DNA from: Psychrobacter immobilis
GTDB lineage: Bacteria; Pseudomonadota; Gammaproteobacteria; Pseudomonadales; Moraxellaceae
DNA length: 64,000 nt
Direction: 5' to 3'
Assembly (NCBI RefSeq): GCF_904846185.1
Contig: NZ_CAJGZQ010000001.1
Span: 124,001-188,000, forward strand
Shown here: positions 26,355 to 35,407 of the stretch, one piece after another
How the letters are laid out: every line of letters begins with the position of its first letter
How positions within the stretch are numbered: position 1 is the stretch's first letter
Made by a program: the position numbers and the translations under genes
Notes under the pieces: model-generated
What the model saw: the letters and a program-made list of their open reading frames with translations, nothing else
Told to the model about the DNA's origin: nothing
The model's database searches: none

Positions 26355-27344
26355 TTAGGCTAAAGGCTTTAAACCACTCTCAAGGAAATCAAACCAGTTT
26401 TGACCGATAACTTTTCCAGCGTCAATCTCATTAAAACCATGTTTGAGCAAGCCGTTATAAATGTTTTCCATACCGTCCTTACCAGCGAACCATGGCAAAG
26501 TATCTGGCCAACCTGAATTATTGGCATTGCCTTCACCATAATCCATCGCTTTTGACCAGCGGCCATTACGCATCCACTCAAGCACGGCTTGCGGTTGATT
26601 GAGACACAAGTCACTACCAATGGATAAATGCTCTACGCCATATTTTTCAGCACAATTGGCAATCATCGTACAGAAATTATCTAATGTGCAATCACTACCA
26701 TTTGGCAAATGAAACGGGTATAAGCTAAAACCTAACAACCCGCCCGCTTTGGTTAATGCACTAATAACCGTATCCGATTTATTACGCAGGGCATCGTGTG
26801 CTGTGGTTGGGTTGGCATGGCTGATACATATCGGGCGACTAGAGTGCTCAATCGCTTCAAGCGTTGAACGCTCAGCGCTGTGTGACATATCGATAATCAT
26901 ACCGACACGGTTCATCTCAGCGATGGCCTGCTGACCAAAACGTGTGATGCCGCTGTCATTCTGCTCATAACAACCAGTTGCCAGTAAGCTCTGGTTGTTA
27001 TAAGTCAGTTGCATAATCAATAGACCCAAGCGGCGCATGACGCTGATTAGGCCAATTTCATCATCGATTGGTGAGCAGTTTTGCGCGCCAAAGAAGATGC
27101 CAACTTTACCCTGCTCTTTTGCCGTTTTGATATCAGCAACTGAGTACACTGGCAAGATAAGATCGCTATTTTGCTCAAAGCGTGTGTGCCACTCGCTAAA
27201 GCGGGTCATGGTCTGACGGGCATCTTCGTGATAGACCAAGGTGGCATGTACCGCATTGATACCACTGGCTTGTAGCATCTTAAAGTAGTCACGATCCCAA
27301 TGGCTATACTGTAATCCGTCAATGACGATATGGTCTTGGTACAT
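26355..27344 (-). CDS. Membrane-dipeptidase (renal dipeptidase) family hydrolase
   Basis: A 329-residue member of the zinc-dependent M19 peptidase family within the amidohydrolase superfamily. Supporting motifs: IDGLQYSHWDRDYF at the start (HxxD-like), GKVGIFFGAQNCSPI, MIIDMSHSAERSTLEAIEHS and RPICISHANPTTAHDALRN (metal-ligand histidines), and LSIGSDLCLNQPQAVLEW. There is no signal peptide, so it is cytoplasmic. Members next to betaine-type catabolic genes often act on non-peptide amide substrates; here it may cleave the compound imported by the BCCT transporter. The first histidine motif departs from the classic DGHND, so activity on ordinary dipeptides is doubtful. Confidence 0.85.
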   Translation of the reverse strand: MYQDHIVIDGLQYSHWDRDYFKMLQASGINAVHATLVYHEDARQTMTRFSEWHTRFEQNSDLILPVYSVADIKTAKEQGKVGIFFGAQNCSPIDDEIGLISVMRRLGLLIMQLTYNNQSLLATGCYEQNDSGITRFGQQAIAEMNRVGMIIDMSHSAERSTLEAIEHSSRPICISHANPTTAHDALRNKSDTVISALTKAGGLLGFSLYPFHLPNGSDCTLDNFCTMIANCAEKYGVEHLSIGSDLCLNQPQAVLEWMRNGRWSKAMDYGEGNANNSGWPDTLPWFAGKDGMENIYNGLLKHGFNEIDAGKVIGQNWFDFLESGLKPLA

Positions 27345-27450
27345 ATCAATTCCCTTTAATACTTTTATCAGTAGCCACTATCGTTGGCGATTAAGTGCTT
27401 TTTCACACCGTGTCGCTTCGATAGCGGCGAGCAGTCTTATTAAGATAGTT

Positions 27451-28926
27451 CTAGTACGCTTTTTGATAAGCGGTCTTGACGATGGTATAGAACTCTTTGG
27501 CATATTGACCTTGCTCACGCGGGCCAAAGCTTGACTGTTTACGACCACCAAACGGTACATGATAGTCCGTACCTGCAGTCGCTAGATTGACCATGACGCA
27601 ACCTGCTTGCACTTGTTCTTTGAACATCGCACTGCTACGCAAGCTTTGGGTGATGATGCCGCCCGTCAGACCAAAGCGCGTGTCATTGGTCATGGCAATC
27701 GCTTCGTCCAAATCCTTGACACGCATGACACAAGCCAGCGGCGCAAATACTTCTTCTTGGTTGATATCCCAGCTGTTGTCCGTCTCGGTAAATAACGTAG
27801 GCGACATATAGTAGCCGTCATGTGGCATCTCTAAACGCTCACCACCAAAGGCTAAATTGGCACCGGATTGCTTGGCTTTTTCGATCCAGTCCATGTTTGA
27901 TGCCAGTTGTTTATCATCGACGACAGGCCCCATAAAGATACCGTCATCAAGCGCATGACCGACTTTTAAGGTTTTCATTTTTGCGACCACACCTTCGACG
28001 AAGGCATCATGAATACTATCCATCACGATGAGGCGCGAAGAAGCCGTACATTTCTGCCCTGAACCACCAAATGCACCAGCAACCGCCGCATCGATAGCGA
28101 TTTGCAAGTCGGCATCGTCAGCGATGACCAAGGCGTTTTTGCTGCCCATCTCAAGCTGGCAACGGATAAAGTTCGGTGCCGTCGCAGCAGCGACCTTGCG
28201 ACCTGTTGGTACAGAACCCGTAAAGCTAACGGCATCGATATCTGTAGAATTGATGAGTGCATCACCGACTGACGAGCCGCCACCCAGTAGCAGGTTAAAC
28301 GTCCCTTCTGGCATGCCTTGACGGTGGATGATTTCGGCCAATGCCACTGCGCTGGCTGGTGTTAAATTCGCAGGCTTCCAAATGACCGTGTTACCAAACG
28401 CTAACGCTGGGGCGATCTTCCATACAGCAGTGGCCGTTGGAAAGTTCCAAGGCGAAATAATCGCGACCACACCGACTGCTTCGCGGGTGACTTCAACCTT
28501 GACGCCAGGGCGTACTGAGGCAGCGTTATCACCGATTTGACGCAATACTTCAGCGGCATAGTAATGAAAGAACTGACCAGCTCGGTAAATCTCGCCGCGA
28601 CCTTCCGCAAACGGCTTACCTTCTTCAAGAGACAACAGCGTACCTAGCTCATCACAGCGAGCAATCATTTCATCGCCAATCGCTTGTAGGATAGACTCCT
28701 TTTTTTCTAAAGGAGTCGCTTCCCATTTTGGCTGAGCGTGACGGGCCGCCGCGATGGCATCCTTGACTTGATCGCCACTGGCTTGGGCGAACTCACCGAT
28801 AGTGTCGGTGATATCAGATGGGTTAATATTGGCTACGGTATTTACGCCTGACTGCCATTCACCGTTAATATAAAGTGATTTGGTTGGGTCTTGCTGCAAT
28901 ATCTGTTGGGCAGTGTGTGCTGACAT
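27451..28926 (-). CDS. NAD(P)-dependent aldehyde dehydrogenase, 2-oxoglutarate-semialdehyde dehydrogenase-like
   Basis: It oxidises an aldehyde to the acid. The 491 residues have the expected layout: ISPWNFPTATAVWKIAPALA (cofactor domain), VSFTGSVPTGRKVA, the catalytic glutamate in QLEMGSKNALV and the catalytic cysteine in GGSGQKCTASSRLIV. The C-terminus (SSFGPREQGQYAKEFYT) resembles 2-oxoglutarate semialdehyde dehydrogenases, which act late in hydroxyproline or sugar-acid breakdown; this specificity is recall-based. It is the second gene of the operon, 60 bases after the ridA-like gene, and appears intact. Confidence 0.88.
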   Translation of the reverse strand: MSAHTAQQILQQDPTKSLYINGEWQSGVNTVANINPSDITDTIGEFAQASGDQVKDAIAAARHAQPKWEATPLEKKESILQAIGDEMIARCDELGTLLSLEEGKPFAEGRGEIYRAGQFFHYYAAEVLRQIGDNAASVRPGVKVEVTREAVGVVAIISPWNFPTATAVWKIAPALAFGNTVIWKPANLTPASAVALAEIIHRQGMPEGTFNLLLGGGSSVGDALINSTDIDAVSFTGSVPTGRKVAAATAPNFIRCQLEMGSKNALVIADDADLQIAIDAAVAGAFGGSGQKCTASSRLIVMDSIHDAFVEGVVAKMKTLKVGHALDDGIFMGPVVDDKQLASNMDWIEKAKQSGANLAFGGERLEMPHDGYYMSPTLFTETDNSWDINQEEVFAPLACVMRVKDLDEAIAMTNDTRFGLTGGIITQSLRSSAMFKEQVQAGCVMVNLATAGTDYHVPFGGRKQSSFGPREQGQYAKEFYTIVKTAYQKAY

Positions 28927-28985
28927 AAGAGCTTCCTTGATAAAGTATTAACTATTTGATTTATTGACTAGAGTACATTCAAAAT

Positions 28986-29396
28986 TTAAGGCACAGCGGC
29001 ATATACAACCAGCTCAACCAACATCTCTTCACGAGCCAGTCCTGCTATCACGAGCGCTGCCCGATTTGGATAGGGTGCTTCAAAGTATTCGGCGTAGACT
29101 TGATTGACCGTTTTTAGATAGTCGCGATCGGTCACATAGATCATGACCTGTAGTACCGAATTCATGCTGACATTGGCACATTCTAGTGTGTGCTTGAGAT
29201 TGTCTAACGTTTGACGAGTTTGCGCTTCGATACCACCTGCAACCACGTCACCATTTTCATCGATAGGAATCTGCGCAGTGTACAACGTACCATTGCTAGT
29301 GATCGCCCATTCTAAAGGGGCTTTAGACGCATAAAGTGAGGTTTTGATGGCTTGTTTGGTTGAGTGAGTCGTCATGTCGTCATATCCTTTGATCAA
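28986..29396 (-). CDS. RidA (YjgF/YER057c/UK114)-family protein
   Basis: A 136-residue protein; RidA-type proteins hydrolyse reactive enamine/imine intermediates of amine catabolism. Typical features: EWAITSNGTLYTAQIPIDEN, GGIEAQTRQTLDNLKHTLE, YAEYFEAPYPNRAALVIAGL, ending MLVELVVYAAVP. The conserved arginine before A-A-L-V is present. The N-terminus is about 15 residues longer than most; an internal ATG at codon 7 (29376-29378) is a possible start. It is the first gene of the operon, facing away from the lysR gene, so it is read directly from the shared operator region. Confidence 0.88.
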   Translation of the reverse strand: MIKGYDDMTTHSTKQAIKTSLYASKAPLEWAITSNGTLYTAQIPIDENGDVVAGGIEAQTRQTLDNLKHTLECANVSMNSVLQVMIYVTDRDYLKTVNQVYAEYFEAPYPNRAALVIAGLAREEMLVELVVYAAVP

Positions 29397-29470
29397 TGAT
29401 TGGGCAGCGATTGCTATAGAGTTATCCTACCCAAGTATTAACGATAAATCTAACTAATTAAATTTAGAAT

Positions 29471-29491
29471 ATGATAGATTTAATCTATCAT
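29471..29491. promoter_or_regulatory. Perfect palindrome, probable LysR operator
   Basis: Arms ATGATAGATT and AATCTATCAT around a single T form a perfect 10+10 palindrome, containing the T-N11-A pattern of LysR-type sites. It lies in the 136-base gap between the divergent lysR and ridA-like genes, 42 bases before the lysR start, so it is well placed to control both directions. Confidence 0.75.
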
Positions 29492-29532
29492 AGACGATAT
29501 CTTATATATTAATAGTGGTGAGGAGTAAGCGT

Positions 29533-30438
29533 ATGAAATTACAGCAATTACATCACTTTTTATGCGTGGTAGAGGAAGGTGGCTTTCGGGCGGCGGCGGA
29601 TCGCGCCAATCGCTCGCAAGCGGCGTTGTCTGCCTCGATAAAGGAATTGGAAAAAATACTAGGTCAGCGCTTATTTGAAGGAGGAAATAAAGCAACACTC
29701 ACGCCTTTTGGCGAGACTTGTTTACCAAAAATCGAGCAGTTTATGACGATTTATCAAGCGCTAGAGGATGATTTAAAAGGAGCAGCCGCTGGCGATAAAG
29801 GCAAAATAAGGATTGCAAGCGTGCCATCACTGGTGACAAAACTCTTGCCTAGCGTGTTGGTTGAGTACTCCAAGAGATATCCTGATGTCGAGATTGTACT
29901 AATAGATGATAACTCTGTCGGTGTTGCCAATCGTTTATTGGCAGGTGAAATCGATTTGGCATTGGGCAACTGCACCAGTATCGATCAATCAAATATAGAT
30001 TTCACCTTGCTCATATCTGACCCGATTGGCGTGGTCTGCTTAAAAAGCAACTCGTTAAATCAACCAGTAAAACCGTCAAGAAACCATCAAAAAATAGGGC
30101 TTAAATGGCAACAACTGATGACCCAGCCTTTTATTTATAATGGCACTTGCCGATTGCTCGAAAACACACCCGCCGAGGTACTCAACCGTAATGCGCGTTA
30201 CACGGTCGAGAATATTACTTCCTTATTTTCATTATTACGCAATGATCTTGGCATCACCACCCTACCCAAGCTCGCCTTTCCGTCGAATGAGCCAGAATTG
30301 GTATGGCTCGACTTACTTGAACCTACCTTAGACAGACAAATTGGTATTTTTAAATTGGCAAATAAAACGATCTCACCGCCAGCACAAGCTTTTCATGAAT
30401 TGTGCATTCAGTATGTCCAGAATCACTATATTTTATAA
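29533..30438 (+). CDS. LysR-family transcriptional regulator of the divergent catabolic operon
   Basis: A 301-residue regulator. ATG 29533 is preferred, with GGTGAGGAG upstream; a GTG at 29515 would add six residues and lacks a site. The N-terminal helix-turn-helix is standard (LHHFLCVVEEGGFRAAADRA, then SQAALSASIKELEKILGQRL). An effector-binding domain follows (GKIRIASVPSLVTKLLPSVL onward). It is divergent from the six-gene operon and next to a perfect palindrome, so autoregulation and substrate-induced activation are likely. The inducer is unknown. Confidence 0.9.
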   Translation: MKLQQLHHFLCVVEEGGFRAAADRANRSQAALSASIKELEKILGQRLFEGGNKATLTPFGETCLPKIEQFMTIYQALEDDLKGAAAGDKGKIRIASVPSLVTKLLPSVLVEYSKRYPDVEIVLIDDNSVGVANRLLAGEIDLALGNCTSIDQSNIDFTLLISDPIGVVCLKSNSLNQPVKPSRNHQKIGLKWQQLMTQPFIYNGTCRLLENTPAEVLNRNARYTVENITSLFSLLRNDLGITTLPKLAFPSNEPELVWLDLLEPTLDRQIGIFKLANKTISPPAQAFHELCIQYVQNHYIL

Positions 30439-30481
30439 AAACAGGTTGAAAATGGTTTAAAAACAGGTTGAAAATTGGTTA
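30437..30481 (+). repeat. Two imperfect tandem copies of a 22-base unit after lysR
   Basis: The unit, roughly AAAAACAGGTTGAAAATGG plus TTT, occurs twice in a row just after the lysR stop. No function is apparent; it looks like a slippage duplication. Confidence 0.6.
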
Positions 30482-30559
30482 AAACATAACTCATTACCGC
30501 CTACTTTTATAAGCCACTATCAGAAATTCCATTCACTTGAATAAAAGCGTCTCTCACCT

Positions 30560-31354
30560 ATGTCTAAAGGTTTAATTTCCGTTACTCGTGGCCTCTTATC
30601 TGTTATCGGCATCATACTTATCATCGATTGCGCTGCATTGATGGTCGTCGGTAAAGTTAATTTCGGCTCGGTTGTACCTTTTTTAGTCGGCATGGTTTTT
30701 GTCATACATGGGATGTTTTGGCATGCAATACGCAGGTTTTGTAGCCAACATTATGGCTTTAACCGCCTTTGGTATGGGTTATGGGCTGTATTTGTACTTT
30801 GGTTATTGAGCTTCAGTCTATTTATTTGGTCATTACAACAGCAGATTGCGCTTAGCCAGCAACCTGCACCGACAGTGGCAGCGATTATTATATTAGGCTC
30901 AGGCACGGTTGCAGGTAAGCCGACACCGACGCTCGCCAAGCGCTTGGACACCGCCGTGCCCCTTATTGAGACGCAACCAGATGCTTTGGTGATAACCAGT
31001 GGTGGCGTTGGTTTTCAGCGTACACGTAGCGAAGCCGATATCATGGCCACGTATTTGCATGAGGCACATGGCGTGCCATTCGAACGCATTTTACAAGAAG
31101 GCAAAAGTACCAGTACGGAAGAAAACCTCGCTAATAGCCGAGCGTTGTTAGAAGAAAAAGGGCTATCTATCACTGATCCTATCGCCATCGTTACCAGTGA
31201 CTTTCATAGCATTCGCGCGGCCAGCATTGCGCGACATCAGGGCTATACACAACCGATCACCGTCGCCAGTCCCACACCTTTATCCATTCGTTATAACGCT
31301 TGGTTTCGCGAGTATTTTGCCTTTGTCAGTGGCTGGTTGTTAGGAGAGTATTGA
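30560..31354 (+). CDS. ElyC/SanA/YdcF-family membrane protein (DUF218)
   Basis: A 264-residue inner-membrane protein with three N-terminal hydrophobic segments (about residues 10-30, 34-54 and 72-95) and a periplasmic or cytoplasmic DUF218 domain. The domain signature is present: AAIIILGSGTVAGKP, ALVITSGGVGFQRTRSEADI, GKSTSTEENLANSRALL and IVTSDFHSIRAASIARHQGY. Family members are linked to envelope or peptidoglycan precursor metabolism in enterobacteria; the biochemical activity is not established. It stands alone, 121 bases after lysR. Confidence 0.85.
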   Translation: MSKGLISVTRGLLSVIGIILIIDCAALMVVGKVNFGSVVPFLVGMVFVIHGMFWHAIRRFCSQHYGFNRLWYGLWAVFVLWLLSFSLFIWSLQQQIALSQQPAPTVAAIIILGSGTVAGKPTPTLAKRLDTAVPLIETQPDALVITSGGVGFQRTRSEADIMATYLHEAHGVPFERILQEGKSTSTEENLANSRALLEEKGLSITDPIAIVTSDFHSIRAASIARHQGYTQPITVASPTPLSIRYNAWFREYFAFVSGWLLGEY

Positions 31355-31504
31355 TGGAGGTGTATATTTCACCAGTTTGAACAAGCTTACTGCTAAGTAT
31401 CATAGCTCCAGCGTTGCCGCATTGCTGTTTTTACCAATCAAAACGGTGGTAATTTTACAGTGCGTTATAATCAGTAAGAACCGCTGATAAATACTGCAAA
31501 TAAA

Positions 31505-31522
31505 AATAATAATAATAATAAT
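31505..31522 (+). repeat. Six-unit AAT trinucleotide repeat directly upstream of the cardiolipin synthase ribosome site
   Basis: Six perfect AAT units end one base before the GGAG that precedes the ATG at 31533. Length changes here would move upstream signals relative to the ribosome-binding site and could tune expression. It may also be neutral. Confidence 0.7.
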
Positions 31523-31532
31523 GGAGCGCATT

Positions 31533-33032
31533 ATGCTATTGGATATCTTTTTAACTGTTCATTTTATGCTGCTGATACTGATCTCTTTGCGAGTGCTTGC
31601 GCGCCATGATCTGACCTCGCCCGCTCGGCTTGCTTGGCTCGTCATATTGTTCATTTTGCCTTATCTGGGGGTTGTAATTTATTGGATGTTTGGTGAGGTG
31701 CATCTAGGACGCGATTTTACGCGCAAACGTAAAGAAATTATCGATAAATTAAGTGCACATAGTCCTGAAGTACTTGGTGATGACATCGCTTTGTCGGAGG
31801 CCATCAAACCTGAATACCAAGCGGCCTTTGCCTACTCTGCCAATGCAACTGGCTATCATACAACGGTGGGCAATCACGCAGAGCTAATGGCAGATGCGGC
31901 TGAGACGCGCAAACGTATGATTGCCGACTTTGATGCAGCGACCGATCATATTCATGTACTGTATTATATTTGGCTAATCGATGGTATGGGAATCGATACT
32001 GCTCAAGCGCTCATACGAGCGGCAAGGCGCGGCGTCATCTGCCGAGCAATGGTTGACGGTATGGGCTCACGAAAAATGGTCGGCTCAAAGATATGGCAGG
32101 AAATGATAGAAGCTGGCGTACAAGTCAGTGTTGCCCTACCAATTAGTAATCTTTTAAAGGTACTCATGTTTAGCCGGATTGACTTGCGAAATCACCGCAA
32201 GATTACGGTTATTGACGGCAAAATCGGCTACTGTGGCAGTCGCAACTGCGCCGATCCTGAGTTTCGTGTAAAGCCAAAATTTGCGCCGTGGGTAGACATT
32301 ATGCTGCGGGTCGAAGGACCAGTGGTGGCACAGAATCAGATGTTGTTTGCCAGTGATTGGCTGACTGAAAATCCTGATACGCCGCTTGACAGCTTTCCTT
32401 ATTTTATTGACCCTCAACCAAAGCGACAAAAATCCCCACAGCCAGAAACTGAGGAGCCTTTACCAATAACATCACCGCCAAATGGCTTTGCTGCACAAGT
32501 TTTTTCTGATGGTCCTACCCAACGACGCGGCACCACGCCACAATTTTTAGGTGTCTTAATTGGTCAGGCAAAACGAACCCTGATTATCTCAACGCCTTAT
32601 TTTGTGCCTGATTATTCGCTCGTTAGCATTTTGTGTGCGACCGCTTATCGCGGTGTACAAGTAACCATGATTTTCCCAAAGAATAACGACTCAATAGTCG
32701 TGGCTGCTACCAGCCACAGTTATTACTGGCAGCTGCTTGAAGCGGGGGTCAATATTTACGAATATAAACCCGGTCTATTACACGCAAAAACCTTGACCAT
32801 CGATGGCGAAATCAGTCTGATTGGCTCGACCAATTTAGACTTGCGTAGCTTTGATTTGAACTATGAAAACAACATTGTGTTTAGCGATAAAACGCTCACA
32901 GCGGCCATCGTTGAGCGACAATACCAGTATATCGCTGATTCTGAAGAGGTCACTCGTGAGCAAGTTGAAAACTGGCCGTTATCTTATAAAATCTGGAATA
33001 ACATTGTCGCCACGATGGGACCTGTTTTATAA
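31533..33032 (+). CDS. cls: Cardiolipin synthase (phospholipase D superfamily)
   Basis: Forms cardiolipin from phosphatidylglycerol at the inner membrane. It has 499 residues from ATG 31533, which has GGAG seven bases upstream; an ATG at 31521 is the longer option. Two N-terminal hydrophobic helices (HFMLLILISLRVLA; LVILFILPYLGVVIYWMFGE) are followed by two HKD motifs: NHRKITVIDGKIGYCGSRN and LHAKTLTIDGEISLIGSTN. This is the standard bacterial cardiolipin synthase layout and length. It is monocistronic; a partial MITE-like sequence begins 9 bases after the stop. Confidence 0.93.
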   Translation: MLLDIFLTVHFMLLILISLRVLARHDLTSPARLAWLVILFILPYLGVVIYWMFGEVHLGRDFTRKRKEIIDKLSAHSPEVLGDDIALSEAIKPEYQAAFAYSANATGYHTTVGNHAELMADAAETRKRMIADFDAATDHIHVLYYIWLIDGMGIDTAQALIRAARRGVICRAMVDGMGSRKMVGSKIWQEMIEAGVQVSVALPISNLLKVLMFSRIDLRNHRKITVIDGKIGYCGSRNCADPEFRVKPKFAPWVDIMLRVEGPVVAQNQMLFASDWLTENPDTPLDSFPYFIDPQPKRQKSPQPETEEPLPITSPPNGFAAQVFSDGPTQRRGTTPQFLGVLIGQAKRTLIISTPYFVPDYSLVSILCATAYRGVQVTMIFPKNNDSIVVAATSHSYYWQLLEAGVNIYEYKPGLLHAKTLTIDGEISLIGSTNLDLRSFDLNYENNIVFSDKTLTAAIVERQYQYIADSEEVTREQVENWPLSYKIWNNIVATMGPVL

Positions 33033-33040
33033 CCCATTAT

Positions 33041-33084
33041 TAGGGCGTGCCCTCAATTCAATTGATCATATCTAAACGGGCTAA
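33041..33084 (+). repeat. Partial copy of a MITE-like element end
   Basis: TAGGGCGTG then CCTCAATTCAAT and ATCTAAA.GG.CTA match the left end of the element at 36911-37084 with a few changes over about 44 bases, then similarity is lost before the end of rlmA. It looks like a solo or deleted end. Confidence 0.65.
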
Positions 33085-33099
33085 TGACCTTAAGCCATT

Positions 33100-34071
33100 C
33101 TATTCAGCTGCTGTCTTCTGCAAAATATAAACGACAAACTTAGCTTGTGTCGTAAAGGATTCTGTTTCGACCGCTGCTAGTAGCGCCTGTCTTTTTTCAT
33201 TAAGCGCGCGATAAGCATAAGGCGTCATGGTCATCAAATCAGCCAAATCAGCGGCTGACAACGTCATCTCGGTACTGACATGCTCCGTACCCATTAGCGT
33301 GAAATATGGAGCCAATTCATGCAAAAACTTATCCGAATCATGCTCGCGGACGTTGTCAAATAACGCTTCGCGCATCGTCGCTAGATGCCCGATACCTGGC
33401 TTGGCAATGATTAAATAACCGTCTTCAGTCAATACCTCATTGAACGCGTCTGGCAAGATAGGGCTAAAAATACTGCTAATACCCTTTATGCTATGCGCGC
33501 GTAACGGCAAATGGGCAGCGCTGGTAACAAGCGGATAGATGACTGCCGACTTGGCTGTCGCATTAGTAACACTGTCTTTAGCTTGCTGATACCAAAGACG
33601 CCCCGCCGCTTTGCTCGTTTTCGCAAGCTCTACCACAGCTGGTTTACTGATATCTGCGGCGATGAGAGTATCCATGCCTGTCTGTGCCATTGCCTGCGTG
33701 TAATATCCTTCACCGCAGCCAATATCCAACCAATTGATTGCCTTGCTATCCTTTTTAGTTATCGGCTCAATTGCTGAATCAGCGACCGACTCATTTTTCG
33801 CCAACAATTCCCTCATTTTTTGGCAAATAAGCGTCTGCAATGGCTGATAATGTCCAGCGTTTAAAAACCGTTTGCGTGCATCAATTGATTGCTGGCTATC
33901 GCCCGGTGCTTTGGATTTTTTTTGTTGCACGGGCAATAAATTAACATAACCCTGACGTGCCACATCAAATGGATGAGCCGTTTGTTTTGGGTGCAAGCTG
34001 CCATCGCAGCGCCACGTATCTGCGGCAGGCTGTAATGGTGATTGGCAAAGGGGACAAATAAATAAGCTCAC
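33100..34071 (-). CDS. rlmA: 23S rRNA (guanine-N1) methyltransferase RlmA-like
   Basis: Methylates a guanine in helix 35 of 23S rRNA. I prefer the GTG start at 34069-34071 because the protein then begins MSLFICPLCQSPLQ, matching the family; a TTG 14 codons upstream is the longer option. It has an N-terminal zinc finger (CPLCQ, and a WRC about 15 residues later), the conserved AHPFDVARQGYVNLLPVQQK, and the SAM-binding motif INWLDIGCGEGYYTQAMAQ. An insert around residues 110-125 of low complexity makes it longer (323) than the E. coli enzyme. It is transcribed alone. Confidence 0.88.
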   Translation of the reverse strand: MSLFICPLCQSPLQPAADTWRCDGSLHPKQTAHPFDVARQGYVNLLPVQQKKSKAPGDSQQSIDARKRFLNAGHYQPLQTLICQKMRELLAKNESVADSAIEPITKKDSKAINWLDIGCGEGYYTQAMAQTGMDTLIAADISKPAVVELAKTSKAAGRLWYQQAKDSVTNATAKSAVIYPLVTSAAHLPLRAHSIKGISSIFSPILPDAFNEVLTEDGYLIIAKPGIGHLATMREALFDNVREHDSDKFLHELAPYFTLMGTEHVSTEMTLSAADLADLMTMTPYAYRALNEKRQALLAAVETESFTTQAKFVVYILQKTAAE

Positions 34072-34205
34072 AAGTATCTCAACGTCATCGCAATATGGCT
34101 GCCATTTTAACAAAATTCAGGCTTACTGCGTGATAAAAGGCGCGATAAACAATGCAGGAAAGAAAATGCGAAAAACAAATTATCAGCAACCAAACTATTA
34201 GCAAC

Positions 34206-34239
34206 CAAAAAAAACCACCTCAACTAAAGTGAGATGGCT
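34206..34239 (-). terminator. Rho-independent terminator after mraY
   Basis: On the minus strand CCATCTCA (34230-34237) pairs with TGAGGTGG (34215-34222), followed by a run of eight Ts. It is 47 bases after the mraY stop and probably ends the rsmH-to-mraY transcript. Confidence 0.8.
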
Positions 34240-34285
34240 TTTGCGTACATGATATTCATATTAATGTTCAAGCGATATGGCTGTA

Positions 34286-35404
34286 TTAACGCAGTTTTAA
34301 GGTCATGAGCCCAAGGATGACAAGAATAATGGCAATAATCCAAAACCTTGCCACCACTTGCGTCTCTTTCCAGCCAATTTCTTCAAAGTGATGATGCAAT
34401 GGTGCCATGCGAAAGACGCGCTTTTTACGCAGCTTATACGAGCCAACCTGTAGCATGACCGATAATGCTTCGGCGACAAATAGACCGCCCATAATTGCAA
34501 AAGCGATTTCTTGACGGGTCATAACGGCAATCGTACCGAGCATCGCCCCGAGAGCAAGCGCTCCTACATCGCCCATAAATACTTGGGCTGGATGGGCATT
34601 GAACCATAAGAAACCAAGCCCTGCACCAATCATCGAACCACAGACAATGAGAACCTCGGAGTTATAGGCAATATAAGGCACATGCAAGTAATCAGCAAAG
34701 CGTACATCACCTGATACATAAGCCATTGCGCCCAAACCTGCCGCGACCAAGACCACGGGCAAAATAGCTAAACCATCCAAGCCATCGGTTAAGTTGACAG
34801 CGTTAGAAGCACCATTAATTACAAAGTAGGTAAAGATAATAAAGCCAATACCAAACGGCACTGCCGAAAAAGGAATCATCCAATCTTTAAAAATCGGTAG
34901 CAGCAAATCCTGCATCTCACGCGTGGTCGCGATATCTGGCTGCAAGGTGGCGATATAATACAAAGACACACCGACGAACAAAGCACCCATAGAGAGCCAA
35001 AAATATTTCTTGCGAGCAATTAAGCCTTTGGGATCTTTATATTTAATTTTTAGCCAATCATCTGCCCAGCCGACCGCGCCAAAGATAATCATGACAATGA
35101 GCAAAATCCAAACGTACGGATTATTCAAACGAGCCCATAGTAAGGTGGACACGCCAATCGCACTCAAAATCAGCACCCCACCCATGGTCGGCGTACCAGT
35201 TTTCGCCAAATGCGATTGCGGACCATCATTGCGAATCGCTTGACCATATTTCAATGCACGCAGACGTCGAATGACAGGCCCACCAAAAAACATGCTAAAT
35301 GCGAGGGCGGTAATGACCGCGAGTAACGCTCGCAGCGTCAACGAAGAAACCGCAGAAAACGGCGTGTAATACTGGCCAAGCCAGCCAAACAACCAAACTA
35401 ACAC
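34286..35404 (-). CDS. mraY: Phospho-N-acetylmuramoyl-pentapeptide-transferase
   Basis: Makes lipid I from UDP-MurNAc-pentapeptide and undecaprenyl phosphate at the inner membrane. 372 residues with ten hydrophobic helices and the family motifs [41 protein letters not shown] and [15 protein letters not shown], ending with the histidine-rich [15 protein letters not shown]. It starts with GTG at 35404, three bases after the murF stop, so it is probably translationally coupled. It is the last gene of the division/cell-wall block here; murD, ftsW and murG do not follow. Confidence 0.96.
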   Translation of the reverse strand: MLVWLFGWLGQYYTPFSAVSSLTLRALLAVITALAFSMFFGGPVIRRLRALKYGQAIRNDGPQSHLAKTGTPTMGGVLILSAIGVSTLLWARLNNPYVWILLIVMIIFGAVGWADDWLKIKYKDPKGLIARKKYFWLSMGALFVGVSLYYIATLQPDIATTREMQDLLLPIFKDWMIPFSAVPFGIGFIIFTYFVINGASNAVNLTDGLDGLAILPVVLVAAGLGAMAYVSGDVRFADYLHVPYIAYNSEVLIVCGSMIGAGLGFLWFNAHPAQVFMGDVGALALGAMLGTIAVMTRQEIAFAIMGGLFVAEALSVMLQVGSYKLRKKRVFRMAPLHHHFEEIGWKETQVVARFWIIAIILVILGLMTLKLR

Positions 35405-35407
35405 CGC

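Noticed and set aside
33511-33777. Plus-strand 88-codon frame within rlmA
   Set aside because: It is a shadow of the minus-strand methyltransferase gene.
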